From Ephydatia muelleri (Eukaryota; Porifera; Demospongiae; Spongillida; Spongillidae): DNA of 64,000 bases. Below, piece after piece: positions 12,596-24,518 of the stretch. The stretch is from assembly GCA_013339895.1 (NCBI GenBank), contig JABACO010000002.1, positions 16,995,686 to 17,059,685 on the forward strand. The letters run 5' to 3'. The notes beneath the pieces were generated by a model. It saw only the letters and a program-made list of their open reading frames with translations. It searched no databases and had not been told where the DNA came from. The stretch's first letter is position 1; each line of letters opens with the position of its first letter. Both the position numbers and the translations under genes were made by a program.

Positions 12596-12861
12596 CAGTA
12601 GTGGTCATAAATAAGTTTACGTATTTGATTACGAAGTGTCACAAACGTCGTTATGCCGTATACGTTACGCCGTAAACTAATCAGGTACGCCGTAACTAGC
12701 TATTTGCTAATTACAGTACAAATGCTATTGCTGATTACATGTAGATACGCATGTACGGCCGTACTCGTACCTTACGAATGTAATAGCGTACTGTACGTAC
12801 GACGTACCGTACTACGGCCACGGCGTAATCAAATACGTAAACTTATTTATGACCGCTACTG
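12596..12861. mobile_element. Tc1/mariner-like MITE with TA target duplication
   Basis: Terminal inverted repeats of about 40 bp start CAGTAGTGGTCATAAATAAG on the left; the right end is the reverse complement with one change (CAGTAGCGG). TA flanks both ends. The paralogous block at 63330-63350 reads ggatgtcatgtttttattc with no insertion and serves as an empty site. No coding capacity. Confidence 0.85.
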
Positions 12862-12879
12862 TACGTTTGTATTCAAATT

Positions 12880-13316
12880 TGCAATGTTAGTCGTCACTGG
12901 TATGTTTGCACATGATTGTGAATGGGAAATGCTATAATGTAGTTGTCACTATAGAGATAATAGATGCTCCAGTGGTGTTAGCCTTAACCATTTGCCTGTG
13001 AAAGATTGCAACAGGTGAGTTTAGAACCACTTGCAATGTTCCCAACTCTTGTGTTTTGTTCCATCTGCGGGTCAGTATCAGAGTGGTTTGTGAAACTTCA
13101 CGTGACCATTGTACCAATCACGAATCCAAATGCACCATTTTGTAGCAAGCATTTTACCAAGGAAGACTATATCCAATCAGTCTTGAAGGATTTTAAATCA
13201 TTCAAGGCAACATTACACAGCCAACATGCTGTCCCAAGTGTCTTCTTGCAAAATGATGTTATTTATTTAGTGAAACAAGAGCACCTAAAAGAGATCTCCA
13301 GGAGATGCTAAACAGT
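12880..13316 (+). pseudogene. THAP-domain remnant, block A
   Basis: The 5' part reads SGVSLNHLPVKDCNR before a GTGAGT donor, resembling the middle of a THAP zinc finger. The 3' part reads EWFVKLHVT, then FCSKHFTKEDYIQ, then HAVPSVF, which match the THAP W, the C..H pair and the AVPsiF end. The N-terminal CxxxC half is destroyed in this copy (HDCEWEML then stop). The two parts do not join in a single frame with the visible splice sites, so I call it a remnant. It lies inside the intron between Roc exon 2 and the COR exon. It could come from a host THAP gene or a P-element-type transposase. Confidence 0.5.
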
Positions 13317-14832
13317 CTTCTTACAGTGTTCTGAACCATCTTTTTGTGATGCATCGTTGTCATCCAACACATTTGACTTCCCAGTTCTCAATCCACCCCA
13401 GCAATCACTATCATTTCTACCATAGAAATCATACAGTGTGGCAAGTACTAGTGTAGATGGCAGCACTAACCCTCCAATATGCCTAATTTTCTCATTTGTT
13501 ATGTTAAATCCACCACGAGAGGAACTGATGGTATGCTGTGTGTGGTGATAGGAGCTAAGATATGCTGTAGTTTACATGCAGATACTGTCTTTCCTTATCT
13601 GTTCGGAATGGAGAAGCTAGTAGAGTCGCCTTGTACTCTCATCATGCGCACCATAGCTACACAAAGAACAAGGCATGCAGCGGCAAATTCAGGATGGTCA
13701 GACATACCTTCATTGTCAAAAAGATGCCTAACGTGCAGTAGCTCATGACAACATAGGTGCTTGCATGGGCCAGTAGTAGCTGACATCATTACTGTCGTTC
13801 TCATTTTGTGAATTTGACCCATGACCAGAAGGTTTGAATCAATGTGGAACCCAACCCCAAACGGTTTCTTTAGCTCTTAACCTTCTTCCTCCATGCTCTT
13901 ATGTAACATACTGGTGATGTCATAATATATATTATGGCGCCCAACATTAGCCACATTAGAATATCAGATTAATAAAAAATAATATTTAAATAACAGGAAC
14001 AGCCCGTGAAGCTGAAATCTTCGAACAAAAAGCTTAATTCATGAGGTACCATGCAATTAGAAATAGTGCAAAAGCATTATATTTTAGTTCCCCTTTAACA
14101 AACTCAAAACCTACACGCCAACAAAAATACTGGAGCAGGAGGTGTGCAGCTAAAAAATATTTAGCTTTCTCTCATCCTACAGTTAGAGGTGGTGGGCCCA
14201 TAGGACTACAAACCCACAATGTGAGGATAACACATAGTTCTAAAAATAATTATATCAAAATGTAGACATCTAGCAGCAAGCTAAATGGCATTCATGCAAG
14301 CTAATGCTTGATATAGTCCCATGAAAGTTGCTTACCATGGTCTCCCTGGTCTTGATATGATATGAACAGGTAATGTGTTTATTATTGTGTATTCATGCTT
14401 TGTTGTGCAATGTTTATAATAGTATAGGGCCCAAGACTGTTTTTTTTTTACATGATCTCTATCTGGGTACAACAGAGTTCCAAACAGCTATGAATGCTGG
14501 CTTGAGATTGATATTTACATGTGGGATAAGTGTCCTTTTTGTTTATCTCTTTCATTCTTTGCATCACTAGTGCCCTGAATTGCAACTATGATAACATGGT
14601 CACTCCCCATATCAGGCTCAGGAGCCTTTTGCTCAAACTGTCACATCACCACACACTCTAAATGAAACGTGCGTGACAGGTCCCAGGTTGAAAAAAGGAA
14701 ACATGCCAGCAATGACACAAGGTGCTCTGGTTTTTCATAAACAGAGTTCTTGGAAATAGCACGTACTCACCAATGTGGGATTGAACCTCTAAGTGTATTC
14801 ATTATTTCAAAACATATCAAATGACAGTCACA

Positions 14833-15018
14833 CATGTATGTGAGGAGAAGGCTGGGCTATTCCAGACACTTGGTTCCCTCCCTGAAACTACGTCGGCAAA
14901 TCTTTCCAGTGCCTCTCTGTACAGCTCATGCACATCTCACACAACAGTCACACAAGTATGTGGAATGCTGGGCAATTCCGACACCTGGTTCCCTCCCTGA
15001 AACTATGTCGGCAAATCA
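14833..15018 (+). repeat. Imperfect tandem pair of ~70-bp segments
   Basis: Two segments about 117 bp apart share ggttccctccctgaaact followed by a copy of gtcggcaaatc, preceded by tatgtgag/tatgtgga and gctgggc. It lies inside the copy A intron. Confidence 0.65.
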
Positions 15019-15700
15019 AATGTTAAGCACAGGTAAGTCAACAGTTCTTAAAACATAGGCGAAGGAACCAGGGGGGCAGAGTGGGCCTTGGCCCTTCCAA
15101 TCTTGGGCATTATGTGTATAAAGTATGCTGAATTTATATTACACACACCCTTTGGGCCCCCTCAATCCTGTTTACATTCCTACGCTTCTGAAAACCTTCC
15201 ACAAGTAATGCCAAATAGACTCCAAACTTTGGTGCAGATACATGTATGATTTAGATCTCATGTGATTTTGTACATGTCAGTGCATTTATGTCTCAGACAG
15301 GACATTGTGTAGTGATGGATTGACTTCCTCCTTGTCATAAACATGTCATCCCCAAAGAAGCTTGGACACTAAATTCTGGAATCTTCAAAACCACCATCAG
15401 TGATTTTGAATAAAACACTGTGATGAGTACAACTAGAACTATCTGTGGGCTGAACCAGCTAAAGTTATCTCCTTGAACATGCAGTTGTTTCATCCAATTC
15501 CAAATCTGACTGACCTGGGACAATGTACAGTAGGAGCATCACCAATTTTGTTGTCGAAGAATCCTCAACCCGCAAGATTAAATTTGGCATTAAAATCTAT
15601 CGGTCCTGAAGTTTTGATCTGCCAATTCTGCTTCTGGCTATTCTAACTTGCAGCAAAACAGCACCAACAAAAAGTCCTGCTGTTCCGGTTGGCCACAAAT

Positions 15701-15726
15701 AGTTAGGGTTAGGGTTTAGGGCTAGG
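15701..15726 (+). repeat. Short TTAGGG-like run
   Basis: Reads tagttagggttagggtttag. About three degenerate units of the metazoan telomere motif inside an intron; possibly chance, possibly a repair scar. Confidence 0.4.
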
Positions 15727-16809
15727 ATTTTCCAATCACTGCTTTCAACGAGAGCACAATCTTGGCTTCAACAAACAAAACATTGGCCCTCACTAATAGG
15801 CCATATATCCAATCTACACATAAGCTTCTTGAAAAATGAAGATAATGGAACACAAAGTTGTAAAGCATTTTTTGACACAACTTGTAAGATTTCATCTTAA
15901 AGGCTTTGTAGTGTATGCAATTGAATAGCATTAAACAGGTTGTACGGTTTGCTAAACCTGTTTAACATCAGTCAATGAATGATTAAAGAACACCAGGACA
16001 GGTCAAATATTGTTGGCTACTGCTAAAACTGTCAGCTTTTAATCTGCACAAAGCCTTGCGATATGTGCTAGGTAATTTATAAAGAAAATAATAAAATTTT
16101 ACAACAATGTGGAAACGAATAGCGTGCAAGTAATTGGCTTTAAAAGGAAATGTCCCGTGTATTTGAAAGCTTAACCCAAAATGCCCAAAGGGTTGATTAT
16201 GGTCATTCTAAATAGCTGTAATTTTTGAAAGCCAGTGGCCATTTTATTAGCCTGAGAAGCATTGGCACACTATTGAAAGTACATATACGTGTGCTTTATT
16301 TGGAAAAGAGATGTATTTGCAGTACTTCACTGCAAGTGTATGTCTCTGTGTCCAATCTATTTGTTCTTAAGAAAAAGACTCATGAACATGACTATGTTGC
16401 TAAATACAGAACATCACCACACACACTATTGTCATGGCATTCATTGAGCTGAATGGTAATTGTGTACATGATAAATAACCTTCAAATATACGTGATTAAC
16501 TGTGCCGTACTTCAATGTGCCCGCTTTGAAAATGTAGAGAGTAATCACGAGCTAACTTCTGTTGTGGGCAATACCAAACTACAGTCCAGTGTAGATACGG
16601 GGCTGGTACTGGAGTCTTGTTGTGACAAAAGATGATGCAGAGGGTGTCAGTTAAATTATCTGTCTCTATCAATAGATACCCATTAACATCAGGGTAAAAT
16701 GTATTACAGATGAGTGTTCCTTTAATTTGACAGCTGATCATTTATGTCTGACATGCACATGTTACTTTGTGGTTTGTTTGAATTTTCATGATGAATTTCA
16801 CTTCTGTAG

Positions 16810-18381
16810 CGTGTCTTTGGATGGGAAGGTGTGGTAGAACCTCTTACTGCTGGGATCATTCCTCATCAAGTTGACAGTCCCTACAGCAATATGATTATCT
16901 ATGACTTGGCTGGACATCACCAATACTTCTCCAGCCACTCTGCATGTCTGGAGGCCATCTCCCTCAACAGTCCAGCCATCTTCCTCCTCCTGCAAGATTT
17001 GACAAAGGATTTTGAAACCATGGCTAAGGAGGTGCACTACTGGTCTATGATGATAGATAATGTGTGCCACAAATGTCCCCAGAAATCATCAGTCATAGTT
17101 GTGGGCACACATGGTGACCTACTAAGATCAAAGCAACTGACTAAAAAAAAAAGAGAGATCTAGAAGCAGTTCTTACAATGGCTGCTAGCCATCAAACGTT
17201 GGTTGCTGTTATTACCATAAACCCTAAAAATATATACAGTGCAAAGATGGATCAGTTTCGAGCTCTACTTTACAGTAGAAACAAAGAAGTTTTAAGTATG
17301 TCTCCTCCAATTTCTTTGATGTGTCACATGATGCTTGCCTACTTGAAGGAGAGGTTACCTCTTGATATGCGTGCCATACTGCTCTCTGACCTTCTCATTC
17401 GTCTAGACACTGATCAGGACAAATTCATCAATCCTGATATCACTGCAGTTGTCCCACTTCTAAACACCTTATCAGAAAAAGGTTTGATTGTCTTTATTCC
17501 ATCAGAAGATACACATAGTAGCTGGGTTGTCTGTGACAAAGAGAGCATCTTGAAAAATGTCAACGGAGCTTTATTTGCTGATCCAGTTCTTAAAAAATAG
17601 ACTGGTCTCACTAGCACGACCGGAATAATATCTACAGCAGTTCTTAAGAAAACATTTCCTGACTACAATTGTGATATGATAACTCAGTTTATGGTTCATT
17701 TTGAGATAGGTCAAGAAGTCGACCTATCTAAAATTAAAACAAACATGGCACATGAAGGCTTAACCAACTCAGACCTTGGTCCCCTTCTCTTCATCCCAGC
17801 TCTTGTCAGCATTGATAGGCCAAGTAGTGCCACAGTTCCCAATAATAGTTTCTGTTGGTCTGAGATTGTCAAGTCTACAGATGAGTTCTTCACTCCACGC
17901 TTTCATCATGTCCTTCTTCATAGGTTGCCCCTTGAGTTTGCACTACCTGAAGCACAAACCACATCCCTCCTTTCCCAGCCTTTGAATCGTCTCTGTGATG
18001 TGTGGAGTGGAGGTATAAAATGGCTTAGTGAGACAGGGGTGACCACTGTTGTTGAGATGAGTGAGTCTTTCCAAGCCATCTCACTGACGATGTCCTCCCC
18101 TAACAAGGCATCTCCCAAATACCTAGAGCTAGCACACTCTGTGCGTGAAGTCATTAAGAAGGCCCGCCAGGAGCTCTGTCCATATTTAGAGGTGCTAGAA
18201 GTAGTCTCCTGTCCTCCTGAATGCAGCTCAGACCACTCTATAGACACCCGTGTAGAGCTGTCTCGCTTAAGAAAGGCCATACTAAAAACGGAAACACACA
18301 TTGTTGATGTGAGTGGTAAGAAGAGTGTTGCAATAGATGAATGGAAGAAAATGGAGCCTCATCTGTCATCCCTTGTGGAAG
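16810..18381 (+). pseudogene. Copy A Roc (G3–G4) and COR exon, disrupted
   Basis: The acceptor is ttctgtag and the exon enters in phase 0 with RVFGWEGVVEPLTAG. Roc motifs are G3 DLAGHHQYF and G4 VVGTHGDLL; the THxD form of G4 is usual in ROCO proteins. COR winged-helix features follow: FINPDITAVVPLLNTLSEKG, then IVFIPS, then PDYNCDMITQFMVHFEIGQ. The exon ends LSSLVE plus one base before gtgagc (phase 1). Compared with copy B, two bases are missing after the A10 run near 17150, which puts a TAG in frame at once, and a TAG replaces a sense codon at 17598-17600. The downstream part to 18381 is open. Domain calls are firm; loss of function is likely. Confidence 0.85.
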
Positions 18382-18839
18382 GTGAGCTATTGCAGAGAGG
18401 GTGTACCTACTCTACATGCAATTAACCTCTCCTTTATTGTGCAGCATGTACTCTTACGGGCCAAGTACTGCCACCAGTAGAAGGTCAGTATTTCTTATCA
18501 ATGTTATTTTCTGAAGGCTTAATATGTACTCCCTGTGTATGTAAAGTAGATATTGGGTGAAGTATGTGAAAGTTATTAATATGTATCTTAATGTACCGGT
18601 ATAATTAATATCCACTGAACAAACCCATGGATCCACCAGTTATCTTTAGGCATATCATATTTGGACTAGGCTAAACGCAAAGAGTGCGGGCACTCTACTA
18701 TCCCTCAAATACCGCTCAGGAGATTGCTTGTGCATGCAGAACACTACACACCTTGTCATACCACATACCTCCACTAAATACGTTTACAGTTTTTATAAAC
18801 TAAACTGGGTTTGTAACGAATTTACACTCATTTTCAAAT

Positions 18840-19075
18840 ACCCTATGTATGCTGTATGTACAGGGATCCCATATGCATGCTGTTGTATGTGAGCCACTTC
18901 TATGTGTTGTGTGTAGACCTACATGTGTACAGTGTGCATGCTGTTGCTGGAAGCCACTTATACATGTATGTGGCATGTACATGCTGCGGTATGGTGGCCA
19001 CTTATGTGTGGTGTGTATTGAGGGCCTATGCATGTGCTTTGTATAAGGATCCCATGTTCATGGTGTTGTAAACTT
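18840..19075 (+). repeat. Low-complexity GT/CATG-rich imperfect repeats
   Basis: Loosely repeated blocks carry gccact, tgtatgtg and catgctg at roughly 60-bp spacing. The same stretch is present in block B at 30905-31135 and partly at 32300-32400, so it marks the segmental copies. No coding sense. Confidence 0.5.
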
Positions 19076-19402
19076 TGCTCCATATATTTGTGCCTTTTGA
19101 CCCTGATTAGTCGGTAAATTAAAATACAAAGTGCACTAATCGTTTAATAATACTCTCTCTCCTTTTGTGCATGTAGAGTCTACTTCCCATGTGTTGCGAT
19201 CATTAGATTAGTGTATTTACGTTTTCAGTGTTTGTGTAAACACAAATTGTTTATTATTGCTTACTATAGTTTCTTTTCTTTCTTTGCTTGTGTCATGTGT
19301 TGGTTTATTATTTCTTTTTGATTCATGGATGAAGGGCTTGGAATTAGAATGAGCAAATCTTCTATTAAAGCCAACTTCAGACTGACTTTTATTGTCCCGT
19401 AG

Positions 19403-19468
19403 AGACTTCTGCTCGCCAGCCTTTGTTGTCAGTGATGATTGGTCATGTAGTGAAGCAGTTCCAGGATG
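19403..19468 (+). CDS. Copy A linker exon between COR and Death domain
   Basis: 66 bp, phase 1-1, between ccgtag and gttagt. The codon split with the COR exon (G|AG) gives E, and the exon reads TSARQPLLSVMIGHVVKQFQD. Its paralogue at 32757-32819 is one codon shorter with the same phases, which supports both. Confidence 0.65.
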
Positions 19469-19588
19469 GTTAGTATTATTATTGGAGGTTGCATGTGCAT
19501 GACGTCTGATGGGCACATACATTGCATACAGCTGCATGTTTTTCTTACCCCTGAACAATTTGATAGTTGCCTTGTTCCCTCCCTCCAG

Positions 19589-19851
19589 AGGCACCTACTT
19601 TGCCAAAGTTATTATGCTTCTCAGATACAAATGTGAACGTTATTCAACAGATTGGAGTCAATTATTCTAAGTTTGGAATTCTTTTGCTGAATGACAATAA
19701 TGGAACCATTGTGAAAGCATTAGAGAAACAATACTGCCAGAATGCTGAAGATATTATCATAGCCATATTTGGAAAATGGCTTGAGGGAATGGGTGAAAAG
19801 CCTGTGGCGTGGTCAACTCTGGTGGCTACATTGCAAAAAATTAATATGTGA
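19589..19851 (+). CDS. Copy A Death-domain exon (C terminus)
   Basis: The acceptor is ccctccag; the split codon gives E, then APTLPKLLCF. The Death-domain pattern is IQQIGVNYSKFGILLL, then KWLEGMG, then VAWSTLVATLQ, with six-helix spacing, the helix-4/5 KWL and the late W-L pair. TGA stop at 19849-19851. Death domains mediate homotypic assembly of signalling complexes; a partner cannot be named from sequence. The Death fold is intact although the upstream COR exon is broken. Confidence 0.85.
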
Positions 19852-19987
19852 AAATCTACTGTTTGTGTAGAATAGGATGACTCCATGCTTTATGCACATG
19901 CTTTATAAATGTTATTAGCAAACTGCACTTCAAAATTTTAAGGATCTAATGTTTGAATTAATTTTTGGTTTTAGAATTGGTGTTGTA

Positions 19988-19993
19988 AATAAA
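19988..19993 (+). terminator. Candidate poly(A) signal of copy A
   Basis: AATAAA, 137 bp after the Death-domain stop codon. Copy B has one 164 bp after its own stop. Confidence 0.5.
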
Positions 19994-21240
19994 ATGGATA
20001 CGACTGTGACCAGTTATGCACATAGAAAAGTACTATTGATATTGTGGAAAAATATGCACTGTATTTTCCAAGCGTATTTCCAGCAGTTGCGTGAGTTGAC
20101 AAACTGCCAATCCAATTGGTACATGTACATAGCTACTAACATGTAAAAGCTTAATTGTTTCAGTGCAGGAGAAGCCAGGAAAGTGAGGTGGGTGTAGCCT
20201 GGGGTCTGGTGTGACTGGGAACGAGGAACTGTATAGAGGAGCCAGGAGAACAATGGGTGTGGCATTGTGGCCTGGGGACTAGTATGACTGAAGATTGGTG
20301 ATGAGATACAGTTCAGGAGGAGCTGGGATAGCATGGCTGGCATGATGCCAACCTGATGAGTACCTCATAATGAGAAATGTAACTCATTGTGCCTGTATTT
20401 ATATGAGTGTATGTGCCCATGTCTATACTTATGTGTTTTTATGGGTGTTTGTTTATATTTCTCTATTTGTGTGTTGTGCCATTTTTGTTTTGGGAGGCAA
20501 TGAGCTTTAGCTGGCCGAAATACCCCCATAGCATTCATCAAGTTAAGAAGCTTACTGTTGTACAGCTGAGTGTTACTAGTGTTTATTATCCCATTAGACC
20601 GATATATTCAATGGTACAATACACCAGGGTCTAAACAAAAAAAAAAAACAATATTTTTAATATCTTAGATCGTAGCTTTTAAGTTTGAATCACTAAAAAT
20701 GTCGGAATTCCTATCTGAGACTGTACTTTCAGGTTCAAAAGGTCAAGGTATCTTCAGGCTACGATTCGTGGCTTACAACTGAATTTTAAGAGCTTATTTC
20801 TGTTGTTTAGGTAGCTCATTATAGTAGCTTTATGTATGGAATGTTTCAACTCTTACGTCGGTTTGTTTTTATAAGGTTTCGATATGAGTACTGCTTAGCA
20901 TCATTATGGCCGAAATAACTCCACTTCAGAGATGAAAATCATGTCAGATTACTAAGAAGTCCCTATAGTAACCATAAAAGTTTTAATCATTTATTGGACA
21001 TTTGTTAATCATACTAAATGTTAAGGAATTGTATTCAATGTTAGGACTCTTCAGTAAATGTATTAAATATACGTGACGTCAGTGAGGGTGTATGTGCTAC
21101 AGATAGCGATGTACGACGAGCTATCCGCGTCAAACGTCACGGGTTCTTTTCAGAACCAATGCAGTGTGGCATCTCAAATTGACCATTCTCCCGGCTGATA
21201 AAGCAAGCTGTATAGTAGAACAAGAATGACATACAATGTC
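19994..21240. other. Spacer between copy A and a partial ANK unit
   Basis: No gene or RNA recognised. It includes a short A run near 20636-20649. At about 21238 the sequence switches abruptly into ANK-unit sequence (gatggagggatggggtttg). Confidence 0.5.
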
Positions 21241-21448
21241 CTGATGGAGGGATGGGGTTTGTTCTTTTGGAATGGGTAGGAAGATATTAGCGGTGTATGC
21301 CATCATGAGGTATGTGGAAGCACTGTTTGTTCCTTCCAGTGGTGCCTTTTTAGTGTTAGTGTAATGTGTTGTTGAACTGTGTGTGGTGCTGGTCCTTGTG
21401 TACTCTCTATCACTCTGATGGGTAATGTGTATTTGACATTGGTTACAG

Positions 21449-21520
21449 GATGGATGGACCGCACTGATGATAGCTTCAGAGGCAGGGCACATAGAGTGTG
21501 TCAAGGTACTATTGGATAAG
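21449..21520 (+). pseudogene. Partial ankyrin repeat exon, cut by a retroelement
   Basis: The acceptor (gttacag) is intact, followed by DGWTALMIASEAGHIECV and KVLLDKG. The exon then stops at the edge of an LTR element. About 210 bp of ANK intron precede it (from about 21238). It is the only ANK exon found upstream of copy B. Confidence 0.75.
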
Positions 21521-23471
21521 GGGGAGTTGATTTTTAACAAGGATAAAGGTCTTGTTTTAGACTTCACAACGACCCCAGTGACTGTCACTCCAAGAAAGGA
21601 ATTATAGTAGAGAGTAGCAGTTCATGGATGGCACCAGCTGTTTATGTGAGGAAGAAATCTGGGGAATTACGTCTCTGCATGGATTATCGGAATTGAATAA
21701 ACAAACCCACAAAGATGCTTATCCATTGCCTCTTGTGGATGAAGTCCAGGATTGCCTTTCTGGTTCAGTGATCTTTAGCAAATTAGACCTGCAGAGTGGC
21801 TACTGGCAAGTTCCAGTAGATTGTGTAGACAAGAAGAAAACTGCTTTCTGCCCAGGTCCAGGGATGGGATTGTTTCAGTTTACCAGGATGCCTTTTGGGT
21901 TAAGTGGAGCCCCAAGCTCATTTCAACTCCTAATGAATATCATCATGCGAGGTCTTCCGTTTGTCTCAACTTACATTGATGATGTTTTAATTCACTCTGA
22001 ATGTGAGGAGTTACATCAAGTTCACTTACAGGAGGCATTCCGACGACTGAGACAAGCTGGATTCACACTCTGGGGTGTCAAGTGTCAAATTGGAATGTCA
22101 CAAGTGACATACATAGGGCATGTATTTTTCAGGAAATGGAATGACTCCTGATGGCAGCAAGATTCAGGCAGTAACAGAGTGGCCCAAACCAATAGATGCA
22201 GGAGACATATGACAGTTTTCGGGGGCTTGCTTCATATTACCGGCGATACATTAATCGTTTTGCTGACCTTGCTGCCCCACTCCATCAGTTAACACACAAC
22301 AATGCTGAGTTTGAGTGGACAATTAAAAAAACCGTTAACTGAAGCCCCTGTCCTGGCATTTCCTCATTTTGATAGGCAAGCAGGTACAATGGTCCTGCAG
22401 ACGGATGCAAGTGGTGTGGGACTAGGTGCTGTATTAGAGCAAGAGGGATATGTAATTGGCTATGCCAGTAGCACACTGTCGCGATCGGAGTCTAATTACA
22501 GAGAGAGTGTTTGGCCATAGTCTGGGGAATGAAGCGGTTTCGTCATTACCTTTTAGGACGACTGTTCCAGTTAAAAACATACCATGCACCACTACAGTGG
22601 CTGGCTGAGCAGAAGTCAGAAGGTCTTCTTTGTCGGTGGGCTCTTGTGGTTAAGGAATATGACTTCTCCATTGTGTACCAAATGGGAGTGTCAAACGGCA
22701 AAGCAGATGCTTTATCACGAAGAAAGGATACTGTACCTCTCACTGTTCACTCAGCAGGTTTGGCAATTGAGGATGTCAGACAAGCACAGCAGAACGATGC
22801 TATGATACAGAAGTTGAGAAACGCACTGGAGATATCACAACGTCCACAAGCAAAACAGGATGGAGAAAGCAACCGCTAAGAAGGTATACTACAACTTTGG
22901 TCACAGTTGGTCATTCATGATGGTGTAGTGTGCAGAAAGTATAGGCCAGCGCCTACCTGTGAACCTATCATGGTACCTATCCTCCCTATCTCTATGCACA
23001 TTCATGTATTGAGGGACTGTCACAATCGCCATCGGCAGGTCACTTGGAAACACAAAAGACACTAGACAGAGTACGCCAGGAGGCATACTGGACAAACATG
23101 GCTCGTGATGTGGACATGCATTGCAGGGAATGTGAAGAGTGACATGCTCCGCTTGTTGAGCACTTGGATTTTGGAAGCCCACCTCCAGTAGCAACCCGCC
23201 AACACTGCCACCACAGCCAGTGCAACCAGAACCACCTCCTCCTCTACCAACACTCCCTCCACAGGAGTAGCCAGGCACAATAGAACAGACCACCAGGAGG
23301 TATCCTGAGCGGAACAACAGACGTCCACCTCATAGGTTGTAGTCAAAGCTCGAGTCGAGCTTTAAAACAGAGAGGGACGAATGTATTACACGTAATTGAT
23401 TAATATTGGGTGTATGATGTAATCGGGGAGCACGTGAGAATAATAGATTTTGATTCAGAGCTAACATTACA
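21521..23471 (+). mobile_element. Ty3/gypsy LTR retroelement, fossil
   Basis: Reverse transcriptase (YIDDVL motif) and RNase H (QTDASGVGLGAVL) are recognisable in order, followed by decayed integrase-region sequence. A purine-rich tract (agagggacga) precedes a 3' LTR-like segment of about 90 bp (23382-23471) that starts TGTATTACACG and ends ACATTACA. No 5' LTR, gag or protease is seen. The element is broken, with several breaks, and truncated at the 5' side; it looks moderately old. It lies inside an ANK exon at one edge and against block B at the other. Confidence 0.8.
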
Positions 23472-23642
23472 ATTGTAAGATTGGATATAGTTATAGGCAC
23501 TTGATCACCAGATTAACAGATCCTTGAACAATGTCTTCTACACTTGACAGGTCCGAATGCTATAGAGTGTTCCTTACCAAACAAACCTGATTATTTGACA
23601 CAATTGTGAACTCCTGTTTATGGTTCAGTGATGGCCATGTCT

Positions 23643-23850
23643 TGAATTGGACATTGGTGGTAGTGGGAGAGAGGGGGGGCGGGGATGAACTTTAATTACG
23701 TTTTTCATTTGCTTGGCCCTCACATGGTTCATTGATAGCCAGGTCCTGAATTGGACATTGGTGGTAGTGGGAGAGAGGGGGGGCGGGGATGAACTTTAAT
23801 TACGTTTTTCATTTGCTTGGCCCTCACATGGTTCATTGATAGCCAGGTCC
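23643..23850 (+). repeat. Two near-identical 104-bp tandem units
   Basis: The unit runs from tgaattggacattggtggta through a gagagaggggggg tract and gaactttaattacg to gatagccaggtcc, and is repeated once at a 104-bp period. Block C has only one copy at the equivalent place (about 61371), so this is a recent local duplication. Confidence 0.85.
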
Positions 23851-24248
23851 TGAATGGACATTTGGAGGAGATGGGGGTGGGGATTGTGGGAATCGCGAAA
23901 TGCTGTACATTCCTGTTACAATTAGATTTGATAGAATGGCACGAGAAACAATCCTACGTGTTCATTTCGCAAATAGGTTTCATGACAGGGAATGTCTGTA
24001 AGTGCAAAATGTAGGATTGTTTTCTTGTACCATTCTATTAAACCTCACTGTACCAAGAGTCTACCATTGTCTTTTTGCTTTTTGCACCACCCAAATCCTA
24101 CATTTACTTTGTCATACTTTAGGTAGACCACACTAGCAGATAACAATTTTGGTATTGTGAGTATTGCTGATGTTGTCGAAGTATGTGCTTCTAATTATAA
24201 GAATTATAATTAGAAGCCTGAAAGTTAATTCATTGCTTCAATCACTAG

Positions 24249-24518
24249 TCTGGTGATACAGCTCTGCATTTGGCTGTTAGAGCTAATAAGGTTGGAGAGA
24301 AGGATCAGATCAGCTGTGTAAAAACACTCCTGTTCCATCCTGGTATTGATGTCAACCTCAAGAAATTTGAAGGATATACAGCCATGAGGGATGTGGGGTA
24401 CAGATCCCTCAGTGTGTTCAATCAGGTGATGCAAAAATGCAATGACTTTCCTGCTGATTCCTATGGAAAAGTTGTGTTATGTGGAAATTCAGGCGCTGGG
24501 AAAAGTACACTGACTCAG
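24249..24518 (+). CDS. Copy B Roc exon 1 (P-loop), donor lost
   Basis: 270 bp matching the copy A and C exons: SGDTALHLAVRANKVGEK, then HPGIDVNL, then the P-loop GNSGAGKST. The donor is cag|ttagtg, whereas A and C have cag|gtaatg. A gtaagt lies five bases further on and could serve as a cryptic donor, but that would shift the frame of the next exon. Confidence 0.8.

Larger units (their letters stand above)
13830..16790 (+). other. Rest of the large copy A intron
   Basis: No coding exon is recognised here. Much of it is paralogous to the copy B intron (for example the stretch near 15830-16090 against 28110-28370, around ggttgtacggtttgc). A local tandem pair and a TTAGGG-like run are listed separately. 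Confidence 0.5.
598..19851 (+). pseudogene. Copy A: ankyrin–Roc–COR–Death gene, 3' portion (5' end outside window)
   Basis: Gene-level entry. The exons in order are eight single-repeat ANK exons, Roc exon 1 with the P-loop (11235-11504), a 45-bp Roc exon (11889-11933), a large Roc/COR exon (16810-18381), a 66-bp linker exon (19403-19468) and a Death-domain exon (19589-19851). Phases agree throughout: 0 up to the COR exon, then phase 1 into the linker and Death exons. Proteins of this layout (DAPK1 and other ROCO proteins) are cytosolic GTPases that link ligand- or partner-binding ANK repeats to Death-domain adaptors; the role here is inferred. The COR exon has a frameshift and an in-frame TAG relative to copy B, so this copy is probably a pseudogene, or its 3' half is dead. 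The intron between the Roc and COR exons is about 4.9 kb and holds a MITE and a THAP remnant. Confidence 0.75.

Noticed and set aside
13595-13822. Minus-strand open frame (HLCCHELLHVRHLF...) after the THAP remnant
   Set aside because: Open only in block A; the equivalent DNA in blocks B and C does not keep the frame.
14041-14265. 74-codon open frame in the copy A intron
   Set aside because: No recognisable domain and not maintained in the paralogous block B near 26590.
18800-19071. Overlapping small open frames rich in Cys and His
   Set aside because: Several frames on both strands are open over a low-complexity repeat; no conserved frame between copies A and B.
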